The position numbers were made by a program, and so were the translations under genes. Under the pieces are notes generated by a model. That model saw only the letters and a program-made list of their open reading frames with translations, did not search any database and was not told the origin of the DNA. Shown in pieces: positions 1 through 7,161 of a stretch of DNA of 60,686 bases (positions within the stretch are counted from its first letter, which is position 1; the number at the start of each line of letters is the position of its first letter). The stretch is taken from the NCBI RefSeq assembly GCF_008923205.2, contig NZ_WBMS02000059.1:1-60686 (forward strand), read 5' to 3'. This DNA is from Actinomadura physcomitrii. Lineage in GTDB: Bacteria; Actinomycetota; Actinomycetes; Streptosporangiales; Streptosporangiaceae.

Positions 1-6
1 TGCCCA

Positions 7-94
7 GGGGCCGCAGAGGCTCCAAAGTCAAGGGTGGACGAAGTCCATCGCGAAGCGACGCCGAAGGCGCCCTTGACTTTGGAGGGGCGGCCCC
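7..94. repeat. long imperfect inverted repeat (REP-like hairpin)
   Basis: Two arms pair: 22-34 with 70-82 is a perfect 13-bp match (CCAAAGTCAAGGG and its complement), and 7-14 with 87-94 adds a second 8-bp match outside an asymmetric bulge. The 35-bp centre is rich in GCG/GAAGCG motifs. It covers the 3' end of the amidase remnant on the minus strand, so it could act as a terminator or be a dispersed intergenic palindrome. No T-run follows it. Confidence 0.75.
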
Positions 95-629
95 GTACGC
101 AAGCGCCACCCCACCACCCGAACACCCAACGCACCAAGGGCCCGAACCCCGGCTGAAGCACTCCAAACAGGCTTTGGGATGCCGAACCTCCGCCGGACGT
201 AGTCGAGGCCGCCGCCCTGGAAGTCCGGTTCGCGCTCGGGCGCGGTGAACCCGATCGTGGGCGCCGCCAGGAGGTCGGCCTCGCGCAGCGATGTGTCCAC
301 CACGGCGGTGAAGCGGCGTCGGTCGTCCATGGCGGACAGGCAGGCCGCAGCGGTGACGGCGTGGCCCGCGGCGAGGTTCGCTCGGGTCCCGGCCGCGTAG
401 TCGGCGGCCCGGGCGCGGTACCAGGCGCGATGCTCGTGCGCGCCTCGGCCAGCATGGTCGTCGCGACGTGCTCGGTGAACTCCTCGACGCCGTGCAGCCG
501 CACATCCCGGCACCGCGCGCCAGCGCGCTCCAGCACGTCCAGCGCGGTGCCGAAGACCTCCCGTACCTGCGGGGTCAGCGGGTCGCCGAGCAGGTCGGCC
601 ACCACACCGATCCGGGGCTCCGCGAGCAT
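28..629 (-). pseudogene. amidase (GatA/amidase-signature family) C-terminal remnant, frameshifted
   Basis: Two minus-strand frames together read like the C-terminal third of an amidase-signature enzyme. The segment from 629 (MLAEPRIGVVADLLGDPLTP...) matches the family's 'G(W)RIGV..D..DPL.PEV' region. After a frameshift near 430-460, the other frame continues with a 'YRARAADYAAGTRANLAAG' stretch and then an 'ADLLAAPTIGFTAP' segment, which corresponds to the family's 'DVLLTPT.P..AP' motif. The N-terminal half with the catalytic Lys/Ser-Ser region is absent upstream. The remnant ends at a stop at 28-30 inside a large palindrome. This is a decayed gene; substrate cannot be said. Confidence 0.7.
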
Positions 630-959
630 GCCGCCGCCGGAGCACGGTGACGTGGCGACTCCCAGCGCGAGCCACCCGGCGGGACGTCGCCGAGCCGGCC
701 GATCACGCGCTGGGACGTTCCCGCGGTGGGTCGTCGACCATGATGCGTCTGGCGTGTGAGCAGGGGCAGATGCCGTTGTCGCTGGTGGTGACGACCGGAC
801 AGCGCGGAGACGCCCATGGCCGCCATCCGCGTCGCACGAATGTCTTCCGCCGTACGACGCCGCCCACGACCCGATACTCCCTTGAGGCGACTCGGGGCCG
901 CCCCCTGGGGCGTTTGAATTCGGCCAGCGGGTGCGGAATCGAGTGCTTAGCCTGGACGT
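630..959. other. gene-free stretch with promoter of the XRE gene
   Basis: No convincing coding sequence on either strand; open frames here have no recognisable content. At the right end TAGCCT (about 948-953) lies five to six bases before the ATG at 960 and resembles a -10 element, suggesting a leaderless or near-leaderless transcript for the regulator. Confidence 0.4.
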
Positions 960-2130
960 ATGAGCACTCGCAGCCTTGGAGAGCGGTTGAGGGCCGTACG
1001 CAAACGGCGCGGGCTCACGCAAAGGGAGCTTTCCACCCTCTCCGGAGTGTCCATCTCCCTCATCCGGAAGCTGGAGCAAGGAGAAAAGCAGGACACGCGG
1101 CTTGAAACGCTCCGCAAGCTCGCCACCGCACTGAGTGTCTCCACCTCGGACCTGATCGAGAGCCCCGCTCGCGGCGTCTCCGAGTCCAACGACCACGAGC
1201 AGTGGGAGCCTCTCCGCAGGGCGCTGGACGGACTGCACGGGAACCCGCCCGGCGAGGCCCCCACCGTGCGCGGAGTGGCTGATGCTTTGGCGTCATTGAT
1301 GCCGCTGTTCTCCGGAGACCAGTACTCGCGCCTCTCCACCGCACTGCCGCCGCTTCTCCGCGACGCCGACGAACTCGGGGCGGGCGCGCGGCCGGTCCGG
1401 GCCCGCCTGCTCCACCACACGGGGTGGCTGCTCACCCAGACATGCCAGTTCGACGCGGCGGACGCGGCGCTCCGGCGGGCCCTCGACGAGGCTCCGGACA
1501 GGTTGGAGGCGGCGGCGATCGTCAACACCCTCGCCTGGCTCGAGATTCGGCAGGGGACGCCTTGCCGAATCGATCGCGGTCGCGAGCGAATGGGCGGACG
1601 AGATCGAACCTCGGATGTCGCGAGCGACCGTGGCGGAACTGGCCGCGTGGGGGTGGCTGCTCGTCCGGCTCTCCGCCGCGACGGTCAGGAACGCCCAGCC
1701 CGGAGACGACGAGGACGCCATCCGGCTGGCCCGGACGGCGGCGGTTGCCATGGGAACGGAGTACGCCCCGCGAAATGACTTCCTCCAGGCGTTCGGGCCG
1801 TTGACCGTGGCCATGAAGCGGGCGGAGAACGCGATGGTCGAGGACCGCCCGGATCGCGTACTGGCGATGTCGCAGCGGATACCTGTGGCAGACCTCAGGC
1901 CCACGTCGAACAACCGCAACAGGCACTTGCTGGACGTCGCCCAGGCCCGGGTGTCCCTTCGGCAGTACGCGGAGGCGTTCGACATGCTCCAGAGAATCCG
2001 GCACGACGCCCCCGAATGGATCCCCAACCAGCGCTACGCGCGCGACATCCTGGTGCAGATCATTTCCCAGCGCCGCAGCTTGACGTCCGATATGAGGGAA
2101 TTCGCGGATTTCATCCATGTGGCCGTGTGA
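960..2130 (+). pseudogene. XRE-family helix-turn-helix regulator with TPR-like C-terminus, single-base frameshift
   Basis: Residues 1-65 form a classical XRE HTH (LGERLRAVRKRRGLTQRELS...). The rest is the alpha-helical, tetratricopeptide-like region common to actinomycete regulators of about 390-400 aa. The first frame reads well to about 1552 (LAWLEIRQG), then turns to arginine-rich nonsense. The correct sequence resumes one base later (LAESIAVASEWADEIEP) and runs to the TGA at 2130. Removing one G from the GGGG run at 1553-1556 restores a continuous 389-residue protein. Either a recent inactivating mutation or a sequencing error. It likely bound DNA as a repressor or activator of neighbouring genes; the ligand is unknown. 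No Shine-Dalgarno sequence precedes the ATG. Confidence 0.8.
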
Positions 2131-2267
2131 CGCGACGTGGCACTTCGAATCCCACCTACGCAAAAGTGCCATTGTCGCTGCAATGCCCACTCCATAACGT
2201 CCTTCGCATGAGGGCTCACGGCGTTCTCCGACGCGGTGCTGTCCGTTCCCGAGTGCGAGGAGGTCTC

Positions 2268-2525
2268 GTGTTGGAGGATGTCCAGGCGCCGGAGGCCGAC
2301 GTCCGGCACTACATATCCCGGCTTGACCGGGAAGTGGCGACTTGGCCTGGTTTGGCATGCGGGATCGTGGGGCGTCCGGGCGAAGGCGTCGTCCTGAACG
2401 TGGTGCGGATCGGTTCGGCGCTCAGCGGGAGGTGGTGGCCGGCGCGGACCCCGTCGTCACGAAGGTGGAATGGGATCCGGTCGCGCCGGAGGAGCTGCGG
2501 GACGCGGCGACCGGCAGGGGGGTGA
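2268..2525 (+). pseudogene. short actinobacterial hypothetical protein, N-terminal fragment
   Basis: A good ribosome site (GAGGAGGT) precedes the GTG at 2268. The first 50 or so residues (EADVRHYISRLDREVATWPG..., then GEGVVLNVVRIGSALS) resemble small actinomycete hypothetical proteins that often lie beside XRE regulators. After about 2425 the frame becomes R/S-rich and loses protein character just where methyltransferase sequence starts in another frame. I read this as the 5' part of a gene fused by deletion to the next gene. The family resemblance is from memory and weak. Confidence 0.3.
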
Positions 2526-3151
2526 ACGCGGTCAGCTCCAGCAGTGCGCCGCACATCGTCCGGGAAATGCTCGAACCCCTGGGCCCGGCTCCGGGGCTGC
2601 GGGTGCTGGAGATCGGAACGGGCACCGGCTGGAACGCCGCTCTGATCGCGAAGATCACCGGACCGCACCGGGTGACGTCGGTCGAGATCGCACCGGATCT
2701 CGCCGGGACGGCGAGGCGGAACCTGGAGCGGGCCGGGTACGCCGTCAACGTGGTGACCGGCGACGGCGAGGCCGGTCACGCGGGGGACGCGCCGTACGAC
2801 CGGGTCATCGCGACGGCCGCCGTGCGGACGCTTCCGTACGCGTGGGTGGAGCAGACGCGGCCGGGCGGTGTGATCGTGGTGCCGTGGGGCCCGACGTTCC
2901 ATCCCGACTGCCCCGTCGCGCGGCTGGAGGTGCGGGACGGCGGCGTCGCCGAGGGCCGCTTCCATGTCCCCGGCTGGTTCATGCCGCTGCGCGATCAGCG
3001 GGACCCGCCGTCGGCGTTCGATGAGGCGGAGGAGCGCTGGGAGGCGGCGGGACGTCCGGACGTCCGGCGCTACGGGGTCACGGTCACGTCCGAAGGGCAG
3101 AGCGTCTGGCTGGATCGGCCGGAAAACCCCGTCGGTGTCAAGCAGGCGTGA
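2432..3151 (+). CDS. protein-L-isoaspartate O-methyltransferase-like protein, N-terminally truncated
   Basis: A class I SAM-dependent methyltransferase of the PCMT type. It carries a serine-rich 'SSSSAPHIVREMLEPL' segment equivalent to the family's substrate motif, motif I VLEIGTGTGWNAALIA, an acidic-loop region (VTSVEIAPDLAGTARRNLE) and motif 'YDRVIATAAVRTLPYAWVEQ.RPGG'. The C-terminus (RRYGVTVTSEGQSVWLD) is that of long actinomycete homologues such as the methyltransferases of ATP-grasp peptide maturation systems. Those are about 380-400 aa; here only about 239 aa fit, so some 150 N-terminal residues are missing. The GTG at 2432 follows GGGAGG closely; a TTG at 2342 is also in frame. It may be inactive. 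Its 3' end overlaps the convergent VOC gene by 14 bp. Confidence 0.65.
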   Translation: MVAGADPVVTKVEWDPVAPEELRDAATGRGVNAVSSSSAPHIVREMLEPLGPAPGLRVLEIGTGTGWNAALIAKITGPHRVTSVEIAPDLAGTARRNLERAGYAVNVVTGDGEAGHAGDAPYDRVIATAAVRTLPYAWVEQTRPGGVIVVPWGPTFHPDCPVARLEVRDGGVAEGRFHVPGWFMPLRDQRDPPSAFDEAEERWEAAGRPDVRRYGVTVTSEGQSVWLDRPENPVGVKQA

Positions 3152-3875
3152 GCAGGCAGAACTCGTTGCCCTCGGGGTCGGACAGGACGGTCCAGGGGAC
3201 GTCGCCCTGGCCGATGTCGGTGTCGGTGGCGCCGAGGGCGCGCAGCCGGTCGCCTTCCGCCGCGTGGTCGTCGCCGGCGTACGGGCGGAGGTCGAAGTGG
3301 ATGCGGTTCAGCCCGGTCTTGGCGTCGGGCGTGCGGACGAACTCGAGGTAGGGGCCGAGGCCGGTGGCGGAGCGCATGCTCGCGGAGTGGTCGGTCACCT
3401 CGTGCACGGTCCAGTCGATCGCCTGGTCCCAGAACCGGACCATGGCCCGCGGGTCGGCGCAGTCGACGACGAGCGCGGCGATCGGCCCGGTGTCCCGGTA
3501 GAGCTCGCGGGGCTCCAGGACGCAGAACTCGTTGCCCTCGGGGTCGGCGAGGACCGTCCACGGGACGTCGCCCTGGCCGATGTCGGCGGGCGCCGCGCCG
3601 AGCTTGCGGAGCCGCGCGACCAGTTCCGCCTGGTGCTCGATCGAGGTGGTGGCGAGGTCGACGTGCAGGCGGTTCTTCACGGTCTTGGGGTCCGGGACGC
3701 GGAGGACGTCGATGAAGAGCACGGCCGGGTCGGGGTAGTCGACGCCCTCGGGCGCGACGTTGGTCACGCCGGGGCCCTCGCTGTCGGTGCCCCAGCCGAG
3801 CGCCTCCGCCCAGAACCGGCCGAGCGCCGCGTCGTCCTTGGCCTTCATCGCGATCTGAATGAGCCGTGTCGCCAT
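3138..3875 (-). CDS. tandem VOC (glyoxalase-like) domain protein
   Basis: 245 aa made of two vicinal-oxygen-chelate domains (about 1-120 and 128-245). Each ends in nearly the same motif, DIGQGDVPWTVL(A/S)DPEGNEFC, so the protein arose by internal duplication. Each half has 'RLHVDL' or 'RIHFDL', the usual beta-strand with a metal-ligand-type position. Such Glyoxalase_6-type proteins are metal-dependent or antibiotic-binding enzymes, but substrate cannot be inferred. Monocistronic by position, convergent with the methyltransferase. Confidence 0.85.
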   Translation of the reverse strand: MATRLIQIAMKAKDDAALGRFWAEALGWGTDSEGPGVTNVAPEGVDYPDPAVLFIDVLRVPDPKTVKNRLHVDLATTSIEHQAELVARLRKLGAAPADIGQGDVPWTVLADPEGNEFCVLEPRELYRDTGPIAALVVDCADPRAMVRFWDQAIDWTVHEVTDHSASMRSATGLGPYLEFVRTPDAKTGLNRIHFDLRPYAGDDHAAEGDRLRALGATDTDIGQGDVPWTVLSDPEGNEFCLLTPA

Positions 3876-3960
3876 TCGGTGATCATATGTCCGGGCTGAT
3901 GGGGCGCGCCGTGGCGGACGCGCCCCGGAGGGGCCGGGCGCCGGGGCGCGCGGCCGTCGC

Positions 3961-4209
3961 TCAGATGGCCAGCGAGACGCAGTGGATCTCGTCGGCGGGG
4001 TGGCCGGCGCGCTCGTGGATGCGCTGGACGGCGCCGGCGTCCGGCGCCTCGGACAGGCAGTAGACCGTGCCGGACTCGGGGTCGGCCCAGGCGTGCTCGA
4101 AGACGACGCCTTCCTGGTCCTGGATCGCGAGGTCCGCCTCGTGGGTCTCCTTGAGCTGGTCGCCGGTCAGGCCGGTCATGCCGTGGTGAACGTCCATGAA
4201 CTTGGTCAT
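3961..4209 (-). CDS. SCO4226-like nickel-binding protein (DUF4242)
   Basis: 82 aa. The start at 4209 (MTKFMDVHHGM) is preceded by GGGGAGGA; an in-frame extension upstream is arginine-rich and implausible. The sequence MDVHHGMTGLTGDQL...HEADL and the ending IHERAGHPADEIHCVSL closely resemble the S. coelicolor SCO4226 family of small dimeric ferredoxin-like-fold proteins that bind nickel, with the HH pair near the N-terminus as likely ligands. Cytoplasmic; physiological role unknown. Divergent from serB. Confidence 0.8.
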   Translation of the reverse strand: MTKFMDVHHGMTGLTGDQLKETHEADLAIQDQEGVVFEHAWADPESGTVYCLSEAPDAGAVQRIHERAGHPADEIHCVSLAI

Positions 4210-4418
4210 GGTTCCTCCCCGATCTCGACGCTCCCGGCTCGGGGGCTCGCGATCAGGCGCCGAACCCCGAGCCGATCGGATATTCCCGGCGTAACCGCCT
4301 TCACCAGCAGATAAACCTTCCCCGCGGCGGGCGGCGGCCCGGAACGAGGCGGCTGCGTCTCGCATGGCGGACCTGGCGCGCGAGGGGTGTCCCGCGGCCG
4401 GTACCGTTGTGGACAGCT

Positions 4419-5627
4419 ATGGACGGGTCAGCACAGCGAACGCTGCTCATCACACTCACCGGACGCGATCGCCCCGGCGTGACGTCGCGGTTGTTCCGCA
4501 CCCTCTCCCAGTTCCCGCTCACCGTCGCCGACGTCGAGCAGGTCGTGATCCGGGGGCGGCTCGTCCTCGGAGTCCTGCTCGCCTACACCGAGGGCGCCGA
4601 CATCGGCCGCGTGTGGAACGCCGCCGAGAAGGTCGCCAACGATCTCGACATGGAGATCGAGCTGTCCACGGGCCGCAACAAGCGGATGCCGAAGCGGAGC
4701 GGCCGGCTGCACGTCACCGTGCTCGGCGCGCCGCTGAAGCCCGCCGCGATGGCCGGTATCGCCGGGCGGATCTCCGCGCACGGCGCCAACATCGACCGGA
4801 TCGAGCGGCTCGCGCAGACCCCCGTGACCTGCATCGAGATGGACGTGTCCGGCGCCGACCCCGACACGCTGCGGGCCGGGCTCGCCGCCGAGGCCGCCGA
4901 GCAGCAGGTCGACATCGCCGTCCAGCACGGCGGGCTGAGCCGGCGCGCCAAGCGGCTGATCGTCATGGACGTCGACTCGACGCTGATCCAGGGCGAGGTG
5001 ATCGAGCTGCTCGCCGAGCACGCCGGGTGCCTCGACGAGGTCGCGAAGGTCACCGAGGCCGCGATGCGCGGCGAGCTGGACTTCGAGGGGTCGCTGCGGG
5101 AGCGGGTCGCGCTGCTCGCCGGGCTGGACGCGGCGGCGATCGACGCCGTCCGCGACGAGCTGCGGCTCGCGGCGGGCGCCCGCACCATGGTCCGCACCCT
5201 GAAGCGGCTGGACTACAAGTTCGCGATCGTGTCCGGCGGGTTCACCCAGGTCACGGACGCTCTGGTGGACGATCTCGGCATCGACTACTCGGCCGCGAAC
5301 ACGCTGGAGATCGAGAACGGGAAGCTCACCGGGCGGATCACCGGCCCGGTGATCGACCGGGCCGGGAAGGCGGCGGCGCTGCGCCGGTTCGCCGCGGAGG
5401 CCGGCGTGCCGGTCAGCCAGACCGTCGCGATCGGCGACGGCGCCAACGACCTCGACATGCTGCAGGCCGCGGGGCTCGGCGTCGCCTACAACGCCAAGCC
5501 GGTCGTACGGCAGGCCGCCGACACGGCCGTCAACGTCCCGTACCTGGACACGATCGTCTTCCTGCTCGGGATCTCCCGCGAGGAGGTCGAGGCGGCCGAC
5601 GCCGCCGACGCCGTCCGGCAGGACTGA
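4419..5627 (+). CDS. serB: phosphoserine phosphatase
   Basis: 402 aa from the ATG at 4419. An N-terminal pair of ACT-like regulatory domains (about 10-85, TGRDRPGVTSRLF; about 95-170, VLGAPLKPAAMAGIAGRI) is followed by a HAD phosphatase domain from about 180. The catalytic motif DVDSTLI gives the nucleophile Asp and the general-acid Asp; motif II is IVSGGF and motif III/IV is GDGANDLDML. It hydrolyses O-phospho-L-serine in the last step of serine synthesis. The ACT pair suggests amino-acid feedback. No Shine-Dalgarno is visible; a TACCGT at 4402-4407 could be a -10 giving a very short leader. Confidence 0.93.
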   Translation: MDGSAQRTLLITLTGRDRPGVTSRLFRTLSQFPLTVADVEQVVIRGRLVLGVLLAYTEGADIGRVWNAAEKVANDLDMEIELSTGRNKRMPKRSGRLHVTVLGAPLKPAAMAGIAGRISAHGANIDRIERLAQTPVTCIEMDVSGADPDTLRAGLAAEAAEQQVDIAVQHGGLSRRAKRLIVMDVDSTLIQGEVIELLAEHAGCLDEVAKVTEAAMRGELDFEGSLRERVALLAGLDAAAIDAVRDELRLAAGARTMVRTLKRLDYKFAIVSGGFTQVTDALVDDLGIDYSAANTLEIENGKLTGRITGPVIDRAGKAAALRRFAAEAGVPVSQTVAIGDGANDLDMLQAAGLGVAYNAKPVVRQAADTAVNVPYLDTIVFLLGISREEVEAADAADAVRQD

Positions 5628-5640
5628 AGCTTCCGGACGG

Positions 5641-6501
5641 TCATTCCCAGCCGGCGGTGGCCGGGTCGACGCCGTGGCGTTCGGCGTTGGCGAAGATCGC
5701 GTCGCGGAGCCAGCCGGCGAGGCCGGGCTCGATCCCGTCGTAGTGGGCGGCGAAGCCGGGGTCCTCGGCGAACATCCGTCCCAGGCACGCGTGCATCGCA
5801 TGGGTGCAGTCGAAGTAGGCGGACAGCAGCGCGCGGTGCCGTTCGGCGAGGGCGCCCGCCTCGGCCGATCCGGCGGCGACGCCGGCACGGCGGGCGGCGG
5901 CGAGGTCGGCGTGCAGGGCCTCGGTCCGCGCGACGGCGTCCTTCCAGTCCTGCGGGGTCATCGCGGCGGCGCGTTCGGCGTACTGCGTCCACTGGGCGGT
6001 GCCGCCCCAGCGGTCCCGGGCCTCCCCGACCCATTCGGGCCGCCAGTCGGCGCCGAAGATCTCGGCCTGCTCCTCGGGGGTGAGCCGCAGCCCCGCGTCC
6101 AGCGCCTCCAGCATGCGGTCGACGGCGCGCGCCATCTCCCGGAGGCGGCCCGCGCGCCGCTCCAGCTCGGCGCGCTGCCGCCGCAGGTGGTCGCGGGCGT
6201 CGGCGGACGGGTCGTCGAGGATCCGGGCGATCTCGGCGAGCGGGAAGCCGAGCTCCCGGTAGATCAGGACGCGGTGGATGCGGGCGATGTCGTCGGCCGA
6301 GTACACCCGGTACCCGGCGGGGGTGTGCCCGCCCGGGCGGACGAGGCCGACCGCGTCCCAGTGGTGCAGCGCCTTCACGCTCACCCCGACCAGCGCGGCG
6401 GCGCGCCCGACGGTCAGCCCGTCCTCTGCGGCGCCCGGTCCGTTCGCTTCGGCGTGCGTCACCGGCCCAGTGTGCACCAGGCCGGTGACGGGTCCGCTCA
6501 T
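5641..6501 (-). CDS. MerR-family regulator with TipAS antibiotic-recognition domain
   Basis: 286 aa. Residues about 30-100 form a MerR winged helix (LTVGRAAALVGVSVKALHHWDAVGLVRP.....YRVY) followed by a coiled coil. Residues about 150-280 form a TipAS-type helical domain, with a typical ending around 'CTHAMHACLGRMFAEDPGFAAHYD'. TipA proteins of Streptomyces bind thiopeptide antibiotics covalently through a cysteine in this domain and activate their own promoter; two cysteines are present here. Its ATG at 6501 overlaps the stop of the upstream VOC gene (ATGA), so the two are translationally coupled. Ligand is not predictable from sequence alone. Confidence 0.85.
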   Translation of the reverse strand: MSGPVTGLVHTGPVTHAEANGPGAAEDGLTVGRAAALVGVSVKALHHWDAVGLVRPGGHTPAGYRVYSADDIARIHRVLIYRELGFPLAEIARILDDPSADARDHLRRQRAELERRAGRLREMARAVDRMLEALDAGLRLTPEEQAEIFGADWRPEWVGEARDRWGGTAQWTQYAERAAAMTPQDWKDAVARTEALHADLAAARRAGVAAGSAEAGALAERHRALLSAYFDCTHAMHACLGRMFAEDPGFAAHYDGIEPGLAGWLRDAIFANAERHGVDPATAGWE

Positions 6502-6989
6502 GGCCGCGGGACCTCCATGCCCATCTCGCGCATCCAGCCGGCCTGCGGGCCGTCCGGATCGAGGGGCCGGGCGGCCGTCATCACGACCCGCGCGTTCTCC
6601 GGCGTGACGACCTCCAGCTCGACGGAGTTCCACGGCCTGTCGACGGGCCCGCTCGTGCATCCCGGCACCAGCTCCTCGCAGCGCCCGGCGATCTCGTCGA
6701 TCTGGCCGAGCACGCAGGCGAAAGCGACGCTCACCGCCGGCGCCGCGCCGGCCGGCTCGCCGGGCACCAGCAGGACGTCCTGGAACGCCCAGCGCCGCAG
6801 GTGGGTCACCTGGCCAGGGACGGAGAACAGGTCGACGAAGCCGAGCCCGCGGAGCCAGAAGTCCTCGGACGCCGCGAGATCGCCGGTGGGGACGGTGACG
6901 AACATGGGCATGCCGTAGATCTCGCGGTAGATCTCGGCGGGCCGCACGCCGGGCGCCGGCACGGGAACGGGGCTGATGTACTCGCTCAT
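6498..6989 (-). CDS. VOC-family protein
   Basis: 163 aa, starting ATG at 6989. One VOC fold with 'GDLAASEDFWLRGLGFVDLF' near the N-terminus and a C-terminal 'VELEVVTPENARVVMTAARP' strand. It shares a 4-bp ATGA overlap with the TipA-type regulator, so it is the first gene of a two-gene operon. Gene pairs of a VOC protein and a drug-sensing MerR regulator often bind or modify small toxic molecules; that link is inference. The divergent gap to the FUSC gene (6990-7161) should hold both promoters. Confidence 0.8.
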   Translation of the reverse strand: MSEYISPVPVPAPGVRPAEIYREIYGMPMFVTVPTGDLAASEDFWLRGLGFVDLFSVPGQVTHLRRWAFQDVLLVPGEPAGAAPAVSVAFACVLGQIDEIAGRCEELVPGCTSGPVDRPWNSVELEVVTPENARVVMTAARPLDPDGPQAGWMREMGMEVPRP

Positions 6990-7161
6990 GGCCCCCGATC
7001 GTCGACCCTCCCGCGACGTCAGGGTCAACTCCGCGAGCGGAACGGTCCGCCGCCCGGCCTCGCAACGATCATCGCGGGGGTTTTCGGGGTAGGAGTGCCG
7101 GTGTGCGGTCCCCGGCACCCGCCGGGACCCGCGGGACGAGTCGGGAAGGCGAGCCGGAGCG

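Noticed and set aside
4428..5888. Minus-strand frame of 486 codons across serB
   Set aside because: Antisense shadow; serB has all HAD motifs on the plus strand.
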